Below, in pieces: positions 12,818 through 25,204 of a stretch of 64,000 nucleotides of DNA; position 1 is the first letter of the stretch; the number at the start of each line of letters is the position of its first letter. Position numbers and translations under genes: made by a program. Source of the stretch: Hofstenia miamia (taxonomy: Eukaryota; Xenacoelomorpha; Acoela). The stretch is from positions 766,281-830,280 of the forward strand of contig SCFE01000117.1 of the NCBI GenBank assembly GCA_004352715.1, read 5' to 3'. The notes beneath the pieces are model-generated. The model was not told the DNA's origin and made no database searches. It was given only the letters and a program-made list of their open reading frames with translations.

Positions 12818-12850
<33 letters not shown>
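12777..12850. repeat. (TA)n microsatellite with ATCT and CATA interruptions
   Basis: Alternating T/A for about 74 bases, with short imperfections at 12791, 12800 and 12815-12820. It separates two unrelated transposon remnants. Just before it (about 12670-12760) is a patch with GGGTTGGG and GGTCGGGTTGGGC that resembles a decayed hAT-type subterminal region; I could not define its ends. Confidence 0.85.
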
Positions 12851-12853
<3 letters not shown>

Positions 12854-12950
12854 CTTATAACTGAATCAGCTAGTTATGGTTCTACTCGTGTGTATCGCCA
12901 TTTTTAATGTAATTTGACTTTGAATTACTTAAGAAGGCAGAAACTTTGTA

Positions 12951-13945
12951 CAGGATGTGTCAAATTTTTTGAAAAAATCTTTGCTAATGATATTAACGAC
13001 AAACGACAAACGTGTAACTGATAACAGTAGCAAAGTCCCTTAGCAAGAGAATGTTCAGTTTGTTTCGCACTGACTATTTTTAGCAAGAATTCACAACTCC
13101 TATGTGAGGGCACGGGCCGCACTTATACAGGAGGCTATAGATCTCATTCCTGTAGTTATGACCTCATCACGCCAAAATATACCACACTGCAATCCTTCAG
13201 ATTGAGGTATTCTGCAGATGATCTGGAACCAGGAAAGTGGGCTTTGATTCACTTCTGTGTTTTTTGCATTGTTGGCTGTAGCATAGCACTGAAAATTTAT
13301 CCATAGACGTACCATGGCCTCCGGGATGTCACCCTGTGCACAACATGGTTAATTTTGACACTATGAAGTACGAAAATTCGCAGAGTTTTGCCAATGGGAC
13401 AAATACTCTCCAATCCATAACGGATTGTGGTCTTTGGCGATGTTCTGCAATGGCGGATATGCCTGAGGCTCATTGGGACCAAATCTTGTCGGCTTAGTAG
13501 TAGTGGTGTTGTTGTTGTTCAACTGTGAAGAACTTCTCAACTGTTGAGCAGCACCCAACGCTTAAGAAGGCAAAATCCTTGGAGCCGTATACACTTTGTT
13601 TTCATCCACGAGAAACTGAATTTAATATTACTTGTGGGGCTTGAGATTGGGCTCATTCCTAGCTATTATCCGGACAGATCTGTCACTGATATTTATCTCA
13701 CGGACAATTTTTTCATGGAGGCCAAAGATTCTAATCAACCCACTTTGCAATGATCTTGTGGTGGCTGTATGTGTTGATAGTACGTTTCTTTCACATCTAG
13801 ATCTGTCACCATCGTGGCTAAGCTCTTTAAATCGTTTGATAGTACTAAATACGATCGATAATTATTGTGTTCGTGCAATTCCACAATTGTTTTTCCCACA
13901 CTGATGCAAACCAATAATTGAAGAACTTTTGTTTGACAACTGAAA
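12951..13945 (-). pseudogene. Tc1/mariner transposase pseudogene
   Basis: Reading the minus strand from 13945 gives, through several frameshifts and stops, the expected domain order. First comes a paired-like helix-turn-helix (SSIIGLHQCGKNNCGIAR, then TIKRFKELSHDGDRSR). Next is a second HTH (REINISDRSVRIIARNEPN, LKPHK). The catalytic-core region follows, with DEN and AEHRQRPQSVMDW near 13420-13600 and a decayed second half (13100-13330). At the far end, CAGGATGTGTC starts at 12951 directly after TA (12949-12950) and is probably the 3' terminal repeat. I found no matching 5' end beyond 13945, so the copy seems 5'-truncated. It is clearly older than, and from a different lineage to, the element at 11875-12574. 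The several overlapping short ORFs on both strands here are fragments or shadows of it. Confidence 0.75.
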
Positions 13946-14995
13946 AACAAAGAAAATTAAATCAGTAACTACCAATCTAGTGTAGAAAGAATTCCACCTG
14001 TTTGCTTATATGCACATCATGAATGAGTGCATGCAATTTACAAGGTGAAAATCTACAAGCGGACAGAACAAAGCTTGAATGTGCTTATTCATGACTGTCG
14101 AATGCTAAAATGCTGTAAAAATTTTTGCACAAATACCTTTTGTATTCTAATCTTTCGTGGTCTATGAAGGCCATCAGTATTAGACGTTCACAGTAGAAAT
14201 TTCTTTTTCAATTTAATCTTTCTAACAATATTACTAAAATTTTTGTACCAAATATTTTCATTAATTTTCTTGAAATTCTTAATGCACATCTTGTTCCCAC
14301 GCAATAATTGACATCAAGTGCCAATATTTTCACCCAGTATATCATCTGCTACTTAAATGGCTTCGTAACAATGCAGTACACTTTTCAAAATTGTTTTAGT
14401 AATGTTGTGAAGAAGCTAATACTTATTTGACATTTTAAGCATGGATATTTTTAACACATGTTAGATAAATATTGATACCATTATTATGCATATATAATAT
14501 ATTCAAATCAAATTGAAGAACGATAGTCTCAACTATTTCAAAATTTGACTTTGAATGCTTTTTAAATTGTTTCTTTTACAAGTGAAGACGAGTAGAGTAA
14601 CTGTAGAATTCCAGATCACGAATTAAACGGTGGTTAATTGTACCATAGTACCATTTCTTCACGTGCACTATTCTAATTTGTATATAAACACACCTGAAAT
14701 TCAAGTAATTAGCATAGTAAAGCTAATGCTTGCAGCCATAAAAGGCTTTTCCATTTAATCTATATTAGTGGAATGTCTTCCTTTAACAGCAGTGATAATA
14801 CCAAAAGAGTTAAGAATAAAATATAACAAGATTTAACATGAATTGAATTTAAACAAATTTAAATCACTTGCAAATATGAAATGACACCTAAGCATTTTTA
14901 CCATTTAATTTGGATTTATTATCACCACTAAGCCAAAGAGAACTATAAACGAGAGATAGTAGTTATCATAATTACCATTCTAAAATCATGATACA
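13946..14995. other. AT-rich intergenic stretch
   Basis: No ORF or repeat structure seen. Confidence 0.6.
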
Positions 14996-15521
14996 TTAAC
15001 CTTAAGCACCTGGCTTCTGTATTAAAGAACAAACCGTTTTTTCCACATTTACAAAGAATTTTCTCTAAGCCTACTTCCAAATTTGAAAATCTTGGGGCAT
15101 GAGTAGGTGTTTTGGGTAAAATACATTAATGCAATGTTCAAAATGTCTATTAAAGTTTACTGCTGTGGCAAAGATTGTCGAATAGATTAACAAGTTTTCT
15201 TAGAAATTTTCTAATTTTTGAAAAAGATTTGAATTCTCTCCATACCTAATGTTAATGTATTGAGAAGGTTTTGAGCCCCTGCAGGCAACAAAGGACTTTG
15301 ACTGTTTCTTAATATGTGCAAAGATATTCCAAACCCATTGAGGAGTGCCGTGCACAATGTCAGAGGTCGCGGGGCCGAAGGAAATAAGAGGAGACTCTTT
15401 TCTATCATGTGGTGTTTTCAGATTGAGTACACCATTAATAGTTTTTTAGCTATAAGCATTTAAAAATTTTTTTATAGGATTATAAACATTTTTTAAAAAT
15501 CCCCAGGCTGTTTAAGGTTAA
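14996..15521. mobile_element. piggyBac-like miniature element flanked by TTAA
   Basis: The segment starts with TTAA (14996-14999) followed by CCTTAAGCACCTGG, and ends, read in reverse complement from 15521, with TTAA followed by CCTTAAACAGCCTGG. These ends match apart from one substitution and one indel. TTAA targets and termini starting with CCY are characteristic of piggyBac. The interior of about 520 bp has no transposase. The 65-aa minus-strand ORF inside (15211-15408) shows no piggyBac motif. A second end of the same type is at 16718-16737. Confidence 0.6.
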
Positions 15522-15831
15522 TCAGCGTTTTGTCTAACATTTGAAAATTAGAGGGGCATAGCCTTGCAGAGGTCAATAATGAAATATTTGCACTCTTGTG
15601 AAATAATAGCTCTTTTTGCATAAATCTTATTTTTTAGAGCGAATGCCTTTATTAACTGATAAGTTTTAACCATGATAATATAAGACTGTCAATGTCTTGT
15701 TCAATACAACATATATTGTAAAATAATTGTATAATTCGCAAAATGCAAAATTTGACTTGTCATAATATAACCCGACTACATTCAATTAACTTGAATACTA
15801 TTTCTATTGGGCCTTTTGGGCTACCTCAACA

Positions 15832-16185
15832 GTGAAATGGGACGGATTCCACCAATTCATAACATTTAAACAGCAATGCTATGAACTTGAAACATTGCGC
15901 AAACACTCATCATTGTGTTCTGAACAAATTAAAATTATTGAAGGCCTAATTGGAATTAATGGCCTAAATATTCCGTTAGAGCAAGTGTGCCACTACCGTA
16001 GATTTAATTCAAATTCGAAAGTAGTATTGTATAAAGGGTCATTCTCCATAGAACTTGCAAAACAATTTTACAAGCATTACATATATTTGAAAAATATTTC
16101 TCTTCAATCTTTTTCAGGCAATTACCTGCGGAAGATGACAATCAGTGGCGTCGCCAAGGAGTATTGTTCCCCCTCCCGCATTTAA
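15832..16185 (+). CDS. Unrecognised ORF, possible exon or transposon fragment
   Basis: An open frame of 117 codons without an ATG start; it begins with GTG right after CTACCTCAACAG, which has the look of a splice acceptor, so it may be an internal or last exon rather than a complete gene. The product is mildly basic, rich in K, Y and I, has four Cys, no membrane segment, and shows LCSEQIKIIEGLIGINGLNI and a following SKVVLYKGSFSIELAKQF. I know no family with this pattern. It sits between two piggyBac-like ends (15521 and 16737) but has no recognisable piggyBac catalytic motif. Coding status is uncertain: the composition is more protein-like than that of the chance ORFs nearby, and nothing else supports it. 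Confidence 0.25.
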   Translation: MKWDGFHQFITFKQQCYELETLRKHSSLCSEQIKIIEGLIGINGLNIPLEQVCHYRRFNSNSKVVLYKGSFSIELAKQFYKHYIYLKNISLQSFSGNYLRKMTISGVAKEYCSPSRI

Positions 16186-16717
16186 GCATGCACTGTATAG
16201 ATTTTCAAGGTTTCAGTGGGCAATGAATGGGACCAATATTTTAATGGGAATTTTCATGAGCAATTTAAAAAAATTTCGAAATATTATGTGAGATGTACAA
16301 TGGAATAGAATAGAAATGAGGATGTCATCCAACCAAATAATGAACTTATTGCTTTAACATGACCCCCCTATGAGCCCTCCATCCTTTCGCCCTCAACCTT
16401 GAAAAGCTGGTGATGCCTCTGATAACAATACTGATCCTAATGTCTAAAAAATTTGAAAGAGATGAATAACTTGGTCATATCCCGCAAGAAAATATAAAAA
16501 ACTCAAAATTTCTGTTAAAAATATAAAATAGGAATTTTTAATGAATAATAAATAATCTTTTAGAGTACTTAAGTAATACAAATTATAACAAATTTTCAGC
16601 ATTACATTCAAACACGTCCAGCAATAAATGTGTCCATGCCTCATAATTTCCAAATTGCTAATGGGTTTGGAGAAATTTTTTTATAAATTTGAAATTGTTT
16701 TTCTCATTTAAGAGGAA

Positions 16718-16737
16718 CCCAGGCTGTTTAGGGTTAA
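16718..16737 (-). repeat. Solo piggyBac-like terminus
   Basis: Reads CCCAGGCTGTTTAGGGTTAA; in reverse complement this is TTAA followed by CCCTAAACAGCCTGGG, the same end as at 15503-15521. The left partner is not clear; CTCAACCTTGAAAAGCTGG near 16390 is only weakly similar. Confidence 0.5.
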
Positions 16738-16858
16738 ACTGAACAATTTTTTGCTAAGTAAACAAAAACATTGTTGTGGGACTCTATATTGCGTATTCAT
16801 TCACAACTTATGAAATTTTGAGATGATTGAGAGATTTCATGAGAAAACACCCCATGTA

Positions 16859-16922
16859 ATAATAATTACTATAATAATAATAATAATAATAATATTAATA
16901 ATAATAATAATAACAATAATAA
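16859..16922. repeat. (TAA)n microsatellite
   Basis: A run of TAA/ATA triplets with few interruptions. Unlike the tracts at 28947 and 43056 it holds no Dong-like insertion, so it is an empty site of the type that family uses. Confidence 0.85.
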
Positions 16923-18413
16923 GTATATTCACGAGTAAAATTATATGAAAATATAGAGAAATGTTTTTCTTTAAATAGTTTATTGCATGCTGTAAGTTTT
17001 TTTCAATATCTTACAGTATTCACTGCATCTAAGTAATATTTTTCGTAATAGATTTTAAATTTTTCATACAGTTTGGAATCATAGATTTTTCAAGATCTCG
17101 TTGATTTCAGTATATTGATCAATTAATTGATATTTGAGAGCATATCCTTGGCATTTTTATATTTTTGACAATTGCTATTGAAGTTAGTCTCCATACTCTT
17201 ACATCATATTTAGACGTTGACATAACTAGACTCTTGAATAGGAGATTTTTCTTTATGTCTTAGTGATGCTCTGCTTATATGTCTAGATACAATTCAAGAT
17301 TCTTCATAGTCTGTACTTGTTTGATATCCAATCTTGGATCAAGTCCAATTGAGAGAGCCTTTATTCTTAAATATACAACATAACTACCCTCCCCCGGACC
17401 ACGACTTGACCTACTCCATGTTAGCATCTTTGTCCATCACTTGTCATGCCAAAACATAGTCAATTTCTTCATAATAATAGGCTATAAACTAAATGAAATG
17501 ATTAATTGAAACAATCAATATTGAAGGCAATTGCCATCATCAAACAACTCATTTTGCTTAAATTGCAATCTAACTCTCAAACAATGGTAATGAAGGAAAA
17601 CTGTAATTCATGACGTTAATATATCATATGATGCAGCTGGCAAAGTCATTTAGCTTTCTGAACGAATTCATTAATCATTAAACAACATTAACTTCTATTT
17701 GTGAACTTTTATTTAACTTTTACTGTTTATTTCACGCAATGAACACATACATTACATTTTCAAAGGAGAACTCTGAAGATGAAAAATGACTCTGGTAGTG
17801 CAAGAGCATAAGCTAGTGTTGCTTTATATCTTAATCTCACCTGAACTCGAAATACTTTTACCCTACCATACCCAATTTGAAAACCCAATGCCTAAAATCG
17901 CATTGTAGAATATTAAAAAAAAACATCATTTGCATGTCCTCAAAAACCCTTTTCCATACCCTACTCCTTTCTAGTGTAAGGCTACTATTCTTGTAAATGC
18001 TTTAATTTTAAGAAGTGTTATTCCTTTAGTGAAAATTATTATTTTATGATAATGTATGGTATCCAATGAATATCGAATCACTTCAATTGATTGTGTCATT
18101 GACAATCCCCGCATTAAGTTTAACATATTTAAAAGATGAGGATACCAAAATCACCAACAACATCAAAATTTTTGCAATTTAGGAAAAAAGACTGGGCATG
18201 GGCATAGAAACACTGTCGAGACGATATTTATTTGGAAAAGTAATCCTGTCAATAAGAAGAACGTTTTCTATACCTAGAATAACAACTATGTTCATCCACT
18301 CGAAAAGTCCAAAAGTCAATTTTCATGAATTTTTATTTTGTTAGGTCATCTGGGTGTAAAGTAAAACAAAGAGGTGCATAGCGGTCTTCATAAACCAACC
18401 TGAGAGTAGTTAG
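16923..18413. other. AT-rich intergenic stretch
   Basis: Nothing recognisable beyond short low-complexity runs. Confidence 0.6.
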
Positions 18414-18534
18414 AGGGGGGGGGGGGGGGGNNNNNNNNNNNNNNNNNNNNNNNNNNNNNNNNNNNNNNNNNNNNNNNNNNNNNNNNNNNNNNNNNNNNNN
18501 NNNNNNNNNNNNNNNNNNNNNNNNNNNNNNGGGG
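18414..18534. other. Poly-G run containing a 100-base gap
   Basis: A run of G (18414-18430) meets 100 Ns (18431-18530) and resumes as GGGG. The gap probably replaces a G homopolymer or G-rich tract that could not be sequenced through. Confidence 0.9.
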
Positions 18535-19870
18535 TGGGATGTTCGAAAATAGATTTCAAAAAACAGTAAGAAATCTTCCAACCTGAGAAAAGTGCTTTTC
18601 TCTGTATATGATGATAACTTCAGTTATTCTATTGTCAAAATTTAAATCATTTGCGTGAGCAACTTGTAGGACTGCTAAATTTACATCCATCACCATTAAT
18701 ATTTTGCACAACATTTTAGTAAACTATTTGAATATACGGGATGCTTAAAGTTGATGTAGTTTAATATAGAATTTATAAAGATATAGAATAGTTTGCTTTG
18801 AATCAGATTTTTCTTGTTATATTTACAAACATAGCAATTAAATATTCATTATAATGGTAACATGCGTCTTATGGATCGCTTGAAGAATAATATAAACTGT
18901 ATTTTCACAAAATACATGTGCATTGTATATAAATTTATTGGTTAAAAAAGAAGGCTACGGCTAAAAATATTAAAGAGAACAAGTATGAGCAACCACTTTT
19001 TAGAAAATGGGAGTTTATTCAACTAATAGCAAGTCGGTTAAAAATAAATTAGCATTGAATATGTTTGTGTATTCTCACAATATTTATATAGCATTTTTGC
19101 TTTATACTTGAGTCGATAACGTCGGTTGAGAACAAAGTAAGGAATGTTGCAAACTTCTTCGAACTGGAAAACTCGTCAAAACTTAACACAGTTTATTTCA
19201 CCTTTAAGGAAATTGCAGATCTAAAGCAAAATATTTATAGTTTTCTCTCACAATAGTATTAAAGAAAACAAACAGATAGAAACAAATTGATTGCTGAATG
19301 TTTCTGATTTTATCTTCACTTCGATGAACCGTTGCTAATTATATATTTATTTATGTTAACCTGTTATTTTGTAAATTTTAGTACTGGTATATAGGAAAAT
19401 AATGGTATGTACTGTCAAATCTTTTCTTTTTAAGCTTCCTTCAAAAAAATAATATAGTAATGTAAAATTTGAAAAAAAATAGAAAAAACTATTAAATACT
19501 TCAAACATTTAAGAACAAATTTTCAAGCAAGTATTAACCGGTACGGATGAGTTACGTTTCTACAAACTTGTAGACAGATGTTATCTAATAAAAGTAATTT
19601 AAGAGGGGTCGCAAATAGGATTTATACAATAGAGGCAACAATTTCATATTCATTGAACAAATTGCCAATAAATACGTATCAGATTTTTTGGTTTAGACTT
19701 TCGCTTATACATGTATATTGACGACTTATTTCATAATCATTTACACTTAAAATCAATTACTTGTTTTTTGCAACTAGTTTGCCTGTATTTAACTCATATA
19801 GCAATGAAAATATAAAAAGCCAACTATATTACTTAATTGTTAATTTTAAAGTTTTGTAGGCAAAAATCAA
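18535..19870. other. AT-rich intergenic stretch
   Basis: No gene or repeat that I can support. Confidence 0.6.
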
Positions 19871-19876
19871 AGCTGA

Positions 19877-20044
19877 CGAGGCAGCCTTGGTCTAATGAAT
19901 AATGTTCGTATCGCGCTGTGAAATTCTGCATTGAATCGGGTTTCAACGTCCCCTGCAAACGTACACCATTATCAGAGCTATAAGCGAACCGGTCAGAAAC
20001 CCCTGAGCATAAAATGATTTTAGCATGTAAACTGGGAATATTTC
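19877..20044 (+). mobile_element. tRNA-derived SINE fragment
   Basis: GAGGCAGCCTTGGTCTAATG (from 19878) resembles an RNA polymerase III box A in the setting of a tRNA 5' half, and GGGTTTCAACGTCCCC (19938-19953) resembles box B and the T-arm, at the usual spacing of roughly 45 bp. Between them the sequence is diverged but GC-richer than the surroundings. The following 90 bases, to about 20044, would be the unrelated SINE body. No oligo-A or simple tail is obvious, so the 3' end is uncertain. A decayed tRNA pseudogene is the alternative. Confidence 0.6.
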
Positions 20045-20499
20045 TTTCCAAGGTTCAAAATATGATAGTTATATAATCTCGTATGCTTATGTCAAAGAAG
20101 AAGAAAGATGTTTATTAAAAGTTCAGCTACAAAGAAAGTCTCATGAGCACTCAAAATATTGTTGCTAAAACGAGTAAATTACAGATTTTGCCACAAAAAC
20201 ATCACAGATTTAGAAATAGGTGCATTTGGGTTATGGGGTATTTAATGAATTATCGTGATTGTATAGTTTAAGTCCTTTCCATTTGTGCTGAAATAGTTCA
20301 GATCAATTTTTATTAGAAGATAATAAGCATTTCCCAATGAAAAATTTGTACTTTTACAATTAGAATTTTGAAAATATATGTAAATTTTTCTTTCATACAA
20401 ATTAAAGCATGAAAATTTAGAAAATATACATTTTATGGCGTAATAGTTAAGGGAATACTGTTCTAGTTGCTAGATGCGGAGACATCTGGCGCCAAAGTT

Positions 20500-20565
20500 G
20501 CGGACAGAGTCTGGATCGGGACGGGCTCAAGACTTCGGGCAGTTTGCCACCTCTAACTCTTACCT
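20500..20565 (-). other. Possible isolated hAT-type terminus
   Basis: From 20565 the minus strand reads TAGAGGTGGCAAACTGCCCG, with the TAGAG start and GC-rich subterminal words (GCCCG, TCCCG) seen in many hAT ends. No partner end or convincing 8-bp duplication was found upstream. Confidence 0.35.
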
Positions 20566-22111
20566 AAGCATTCCTTAATTGAAGCACTGACTACCATCTA
20601 AATAAACGATTTGGGCAATGATTTTTAAGTGAGGCCGCATAGAAAAAATTTGAATTTGATAAATGCACATTTCTTTTTAAAATTTACTTTTCAATGCATA
20701 GATTTCTTAATTTGAGTTTTCCCTATTGTGTGTCTTTGTTACCTTCGTTAGGCGAAGAAACACTCGGGGCACTTTGCTTTTGAAAAAATCCATTTAAAAT
20801 CAATTAATTGTAGACAATCTAAATATATCAATTGTTCAAACCGTTTGCTAAGAAATCCTCAATTATTGAGAGGAAAAGCATTTTTAATTAAATTCCAAAT
20901 ATAACACTCATTGAAAAACGAAACAGTTTAATTTCTTCCACAAAAACCAATTTTATATGGGAATATTTAAAAATTATAATTTGTTCGCTCTATTTTCACT
21001 AAAGTAGATAAGTGTTTGTCAAGTTAACGATGGTTGATGATAAAAATCGTCAACAATCTTGGAAACATAACCAAATGTATTTAAGCCCTGTGAAAATATT
21101 TTCAATAAATGTTAATAAAATCCAGCTAAGTGGTAATTTTAATAAATATCTACAAATATGTATTTGTGTAAAACATGCATCCAAACAAATACAGTAATTC
21201 ATAAATATTGCTGTTCTCTGAAAATTATTTAAATAATAAATAAAAATGAATAAAGCCGTTGTGCTGTAAACCATACATTAATGTCTGCCTATATCTGCGT
21301 TTATGTGAGCATCACAGATTATATAAAAAATGTTTACCTTCAAATATAATATTCAAAATAACAAACTAGTTATCAATCAAAAGAGTTTTATGCACAAAAA
21401 TTATTTTCGAGTTAACATTTTCTAATTACTCTCGTAATGCAGTCTGCGCTTGGCAAACACAGAAACCAATTAATAGAAAAGATTAGAGGGAAATTGTAAA
21501 GCTGCTAAAGTTATAGTACTATTGTTTGTTTGTAATCAATTAATTCAAAGCATGGATTTACGTTCATTTTGAGTTTAAAACAATACACTTCCATTAACAG
21601 GTGTTGTTAGCGCAACAGCCACTAGTAGAAAATAAATTTCTCCGTACTATTTTCTCAGTTAATTGAATATTTTTAAAAGAGCATTAATTTTTCCCACAGA
21701 ATTTGCTTCATTCATAAATATCGAAGCTTTGATAAATGTCACACAAACAGGCAGAAATCCCCTTTATTTCTCCTTTCACGCGCGTTGATAGCTTCGTTCG
21801 CAATTTCATCTAATGGGTTTACATAATTTTGAAAATTATATTCTATACTATTGTCTATGCTATGCCTCTATATACTAATAATAAATATCTCAACAGAATA
21901 TATTGGATCTACAAGTGTTCAACGTGAGTAAGTGTAGTTTTTTATATTTGCTAGCAAATTGAAGTTACTTCTGGAATTTCTACACATAGAATTTAAAACT
22001 TCTTGTAATTGTAATCAAAAGCAGAATGTATTTTACTGACTTCAGTGAACTTTTAAAAGTTATTGCTTTAATATATTTAAAAAATTATAAGCGTTGTACA
22101 ATATGAACATG

Positions 22112-22112
22112 A

Positions 22113-22147
<35 letters not shown>

Positions 22148-22300
22148 ATATATATATATGCGTGTAAGTGTGTGGTGATGCTTATATGTGGCGCTAAATA
22201 AGAAATATAGGCATGCTAAAAACTACTTGCTATTTTTAGCAAGAATTCACAAATGGCGAAAAAAGAATGTTATATATATATATATATATATGTGTGTGTT
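22112..22300. repeat. Two (TA)n tracts around a short shared word
   Basis: (TA)n runs at about 22112-22159 and 22271-22291 enclose some 110 bp. Within it, 22235-22257 is identical over 23 bp to 13074-13096 in the minus-strand Tc1/mariner pseudogene region; both contain CTATTTTTAGCAAG. This may be a relic of the same element. Confidence 0.6.
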
Positions 22301-24204
22301 AAAAATTTTGTACGAAATGTAGATTCTAATTTAGATAAAAGCTAGCTTCACTTCATTTCTAAACAGATTATATCTGCATTATCATGGCGAGAGTCTTACT
22401 TTCAAACATTTTTGTTAAACTTAATTGAACAATTAGCCTGCCAATCAATACATGACATTCAAACTGGCAAAAGTTGGCTATGATGTAATTAAACTTGACA
22501 AAAGTTAGATAATATGCAGGACTTGTTGTCGTCTTTTACATTAGAGTTATCATTTATTTTTTCTAAAAAAATATTTTTACACTATCTTTCAATGTCTAGT
22601 AGTCAAATCTCAAGAATGGATTTGAGTTGAAATATTTTTCATAAATTGAACGTTGTTTGTAATACCCAACAGAAATTCTGAATTAGTATAAATTTTATCA
22701 TTTAAGATACACTGCTTTTCATTATTAAAATGTATCATTGAAAAACATTGGTAATGCACTGAGTTCCATTAAAAACGTTTTATATAATGAGATAATATTG
22801 TTAATTCGTTGTTCAATTCTTGATATTTGATTGTTTTGTGTAAAGGACAACTACTGAAATGGAAATTAGGCATAGATGCTGCTAAGAAAAAGTGACGCAG
22901 TCGTTCATTAAATGTTAATGGAGTACAATTGAAATGAATATAGATAGAGTTGAGTACAATTGTGAAGGGTGGGACACCGATTCAATTGGTAGATTATTAC
23001 CAAATTATAGTCACCAATAATGTGTTATTTGATTTTGCAAGTTTATAATATTTCACCGCGGTATTCAACCTGAATTTTGGGGAATAAATTTCTTTCATAC
23101 TACTAAAAATTTACTAAAGGCAAAATTATTTTCATTAAAAAATTTCTTAAACAATTGTGACTTGTGAGATTGCAACACGCATCAAAATGTTAAAATTTAG
23201 CGTCACCAGTTTTCCAAGCGAAGCTAGTAAAGGAATGCTTACACATAAGGAAAGTTTATTCTACCGATAAATTATAAAAAGGCTAGTTTATGAAGAAATC
23301 ATAAATATATTATTCTTGTTTGTAACATATTACGTCTACGAATAGCATAGTTAACCACGGATTTCAAAATATAAAAATGAACACAAATGTGCAAAGAACG
23401 TGTTTTATTTTTTTATTGGTGCTTAGCAATGGATGTTACCAATTGAAAAATATTTATTATATATAATATCAACTTTTTACAATTTTTTAGTGTTTTAAAA
23501 TGGCCGTTTGAGTAACTCGAAGACTAAGTTTGGTAAAGCTAGATAATTTATAAATTTTAAGTAAACAATAAATAGAAAAATGAATTTTCTCTTATTTTTC
23601 AATTTTCAACCAAGGTTGTGTCTGAATATAGACATTTCACTTAGAAAATTCTCAAGTTAATAGCTGCAAATTGCTTAGTACACCAATGCCAGTAGAATTT
23701 GAAATGGTTAGCTTATCAACTATCTAAGAAAAAATTAATTAAGAATTCAAAGTGGGATTTTCCATCCATACATCAGCATTGATTTCACGCAAACTTCAAA
23801 AGCGGTGGGAACTTCAAAGAATTATTTTATCAGATCAATACTCGCACTATGTTTGAATTTGGCCTACCTCTATACATATTTCAAATATAAACTAAACATT
23901 AAAATGTTAGCGGTATTTTCAAAAGCCAACCTCTTGTAATCTGCTCTATAGTAATAATTTTTGAATATATTTTTACGGTTTTCTTGTGTATGGCATTATT
24001 CTTTGCCACTAATGGAAGGAAATGGGACGAGATGTGAAATAATTTAGATCTTCAAAATTAATGACCCATTTGCAAATATATACACCTACTATGTGAGGCT
24101 TTTTGTTCAATTACCAAAATCATTAACAATTTCGTTGCAGCCGTTTAACAGGCTATGTAAGGTGAAATATACTTCGTTATCTCTTATATTGAAATATATA
24201 TATA

Positions 24205-25204
24205 NNNNNNNNNNNNNNNNNNNNNNNNNNNNNNNNNNNNNNNNNNNNNNNNNNNNNNNNNNNNNNNNNNNNNNNNNNNNNNNNNNNNNNNNNNNNNNNN
24301 NNNNNNNNNNNNNNNNNNNNNNNNNNNNNNNNNNNNNNNNNNNNNNNNNNNNNNNNNNNNNNNNNNNNNNNNNNNNNNNNNNNNNNNNNNNNNNNNNNNN
24401 NNNNNNNNNNNNNNNNNNNNNNNNNNNNNNNNNNNNNNNNNNNNNNNNNNNNNNNNNNNNNNNNNNNNNNNNNNNNNNNNNNNNNNNNNNNNNNNNNNNN
24501 NNNNNNNNNNNNNNNNNNNNNNNNNNNNNNNNNNNNNNNNNNNNNNNNNNNNNNNNNNNNNNNNNNNNNNNNNNNNNNNNNNNNNNNNNNNNNNNNNNNN
24601 NNNNNNNNNNNNNNNNNNNNNNNNNNNNNNNNNNNNNNNNNNNNNNNNNNNNNNNNNNNNNNNNNNNNNNNNNNNNNNNNNNNNNNNNNNNNNNNNNNNN
24701 NNNNNNNNNNNNNNNNNNNNNNNNNNNNNNNNNNNNNNNNNNNNNNNNNNNNNNNNNNNNNNNNNNNNNNNNNNNNNNNNNNNNNNNNNNNNNNNNNNNN
24801 NNNNNNNNNNNNNNNNNNNNNNNNNNNNNNNNNNNNNNNNNNNNNNNNNNNNNNNNNNNNNNNNNNNNNNNNNNNNNNNNNNNNNNNNNNNNNNNNNNNN
24901 NNNNNNNNNNNNNNNNNNNNNNNNNNNNNNNNNNNNNNNNNNNNNNNNNNNNNNNNNNNNNNNNNNNNNNNNNNNNNNNNNNNNNNNNNNNNNNNNNNNN
25001 NNNNNNNNNNNNNNNNNNNNNNNNNNNNNNNNNNNNNNNNNNNNNNNNNNNNNNNNNNNNNNNNNNNNNNNNNNNNNNNNNNNNNNNNNNNNNNNNNNNN
25101 NNNNNNNNNNNNNNNNNNNNNNNNNNNNNNNNNNNNNNNNNNNNNNNNNNNNNNNNNNNNNNNNNNNNNNNNNNNNNNNNNNNNNNNNNNNNNNNNNNNN
25201 NNNN
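24205..25204. other. Assembly gap of 1,000 Ns
   Basis: Exactly 1,000 Ns, probably a placeholder size. It is entered from a (TA)n run and left inside a Tc1/mariner element whose transposase should lie within the gap. Confidence 0.97.

Larger units (their letters stand above)
20045..24204. other. AT-rich intergenic stretch
   Basis: No supported gene; the opposing ORFs near 21012-21274 are AT-rich shadows of each other. Contains a possible hAT end (20500-20565) and two (TA)n tracts (22112-22300). It ends in a short (TA)n run next to the large gap. Confidence 0.6.
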
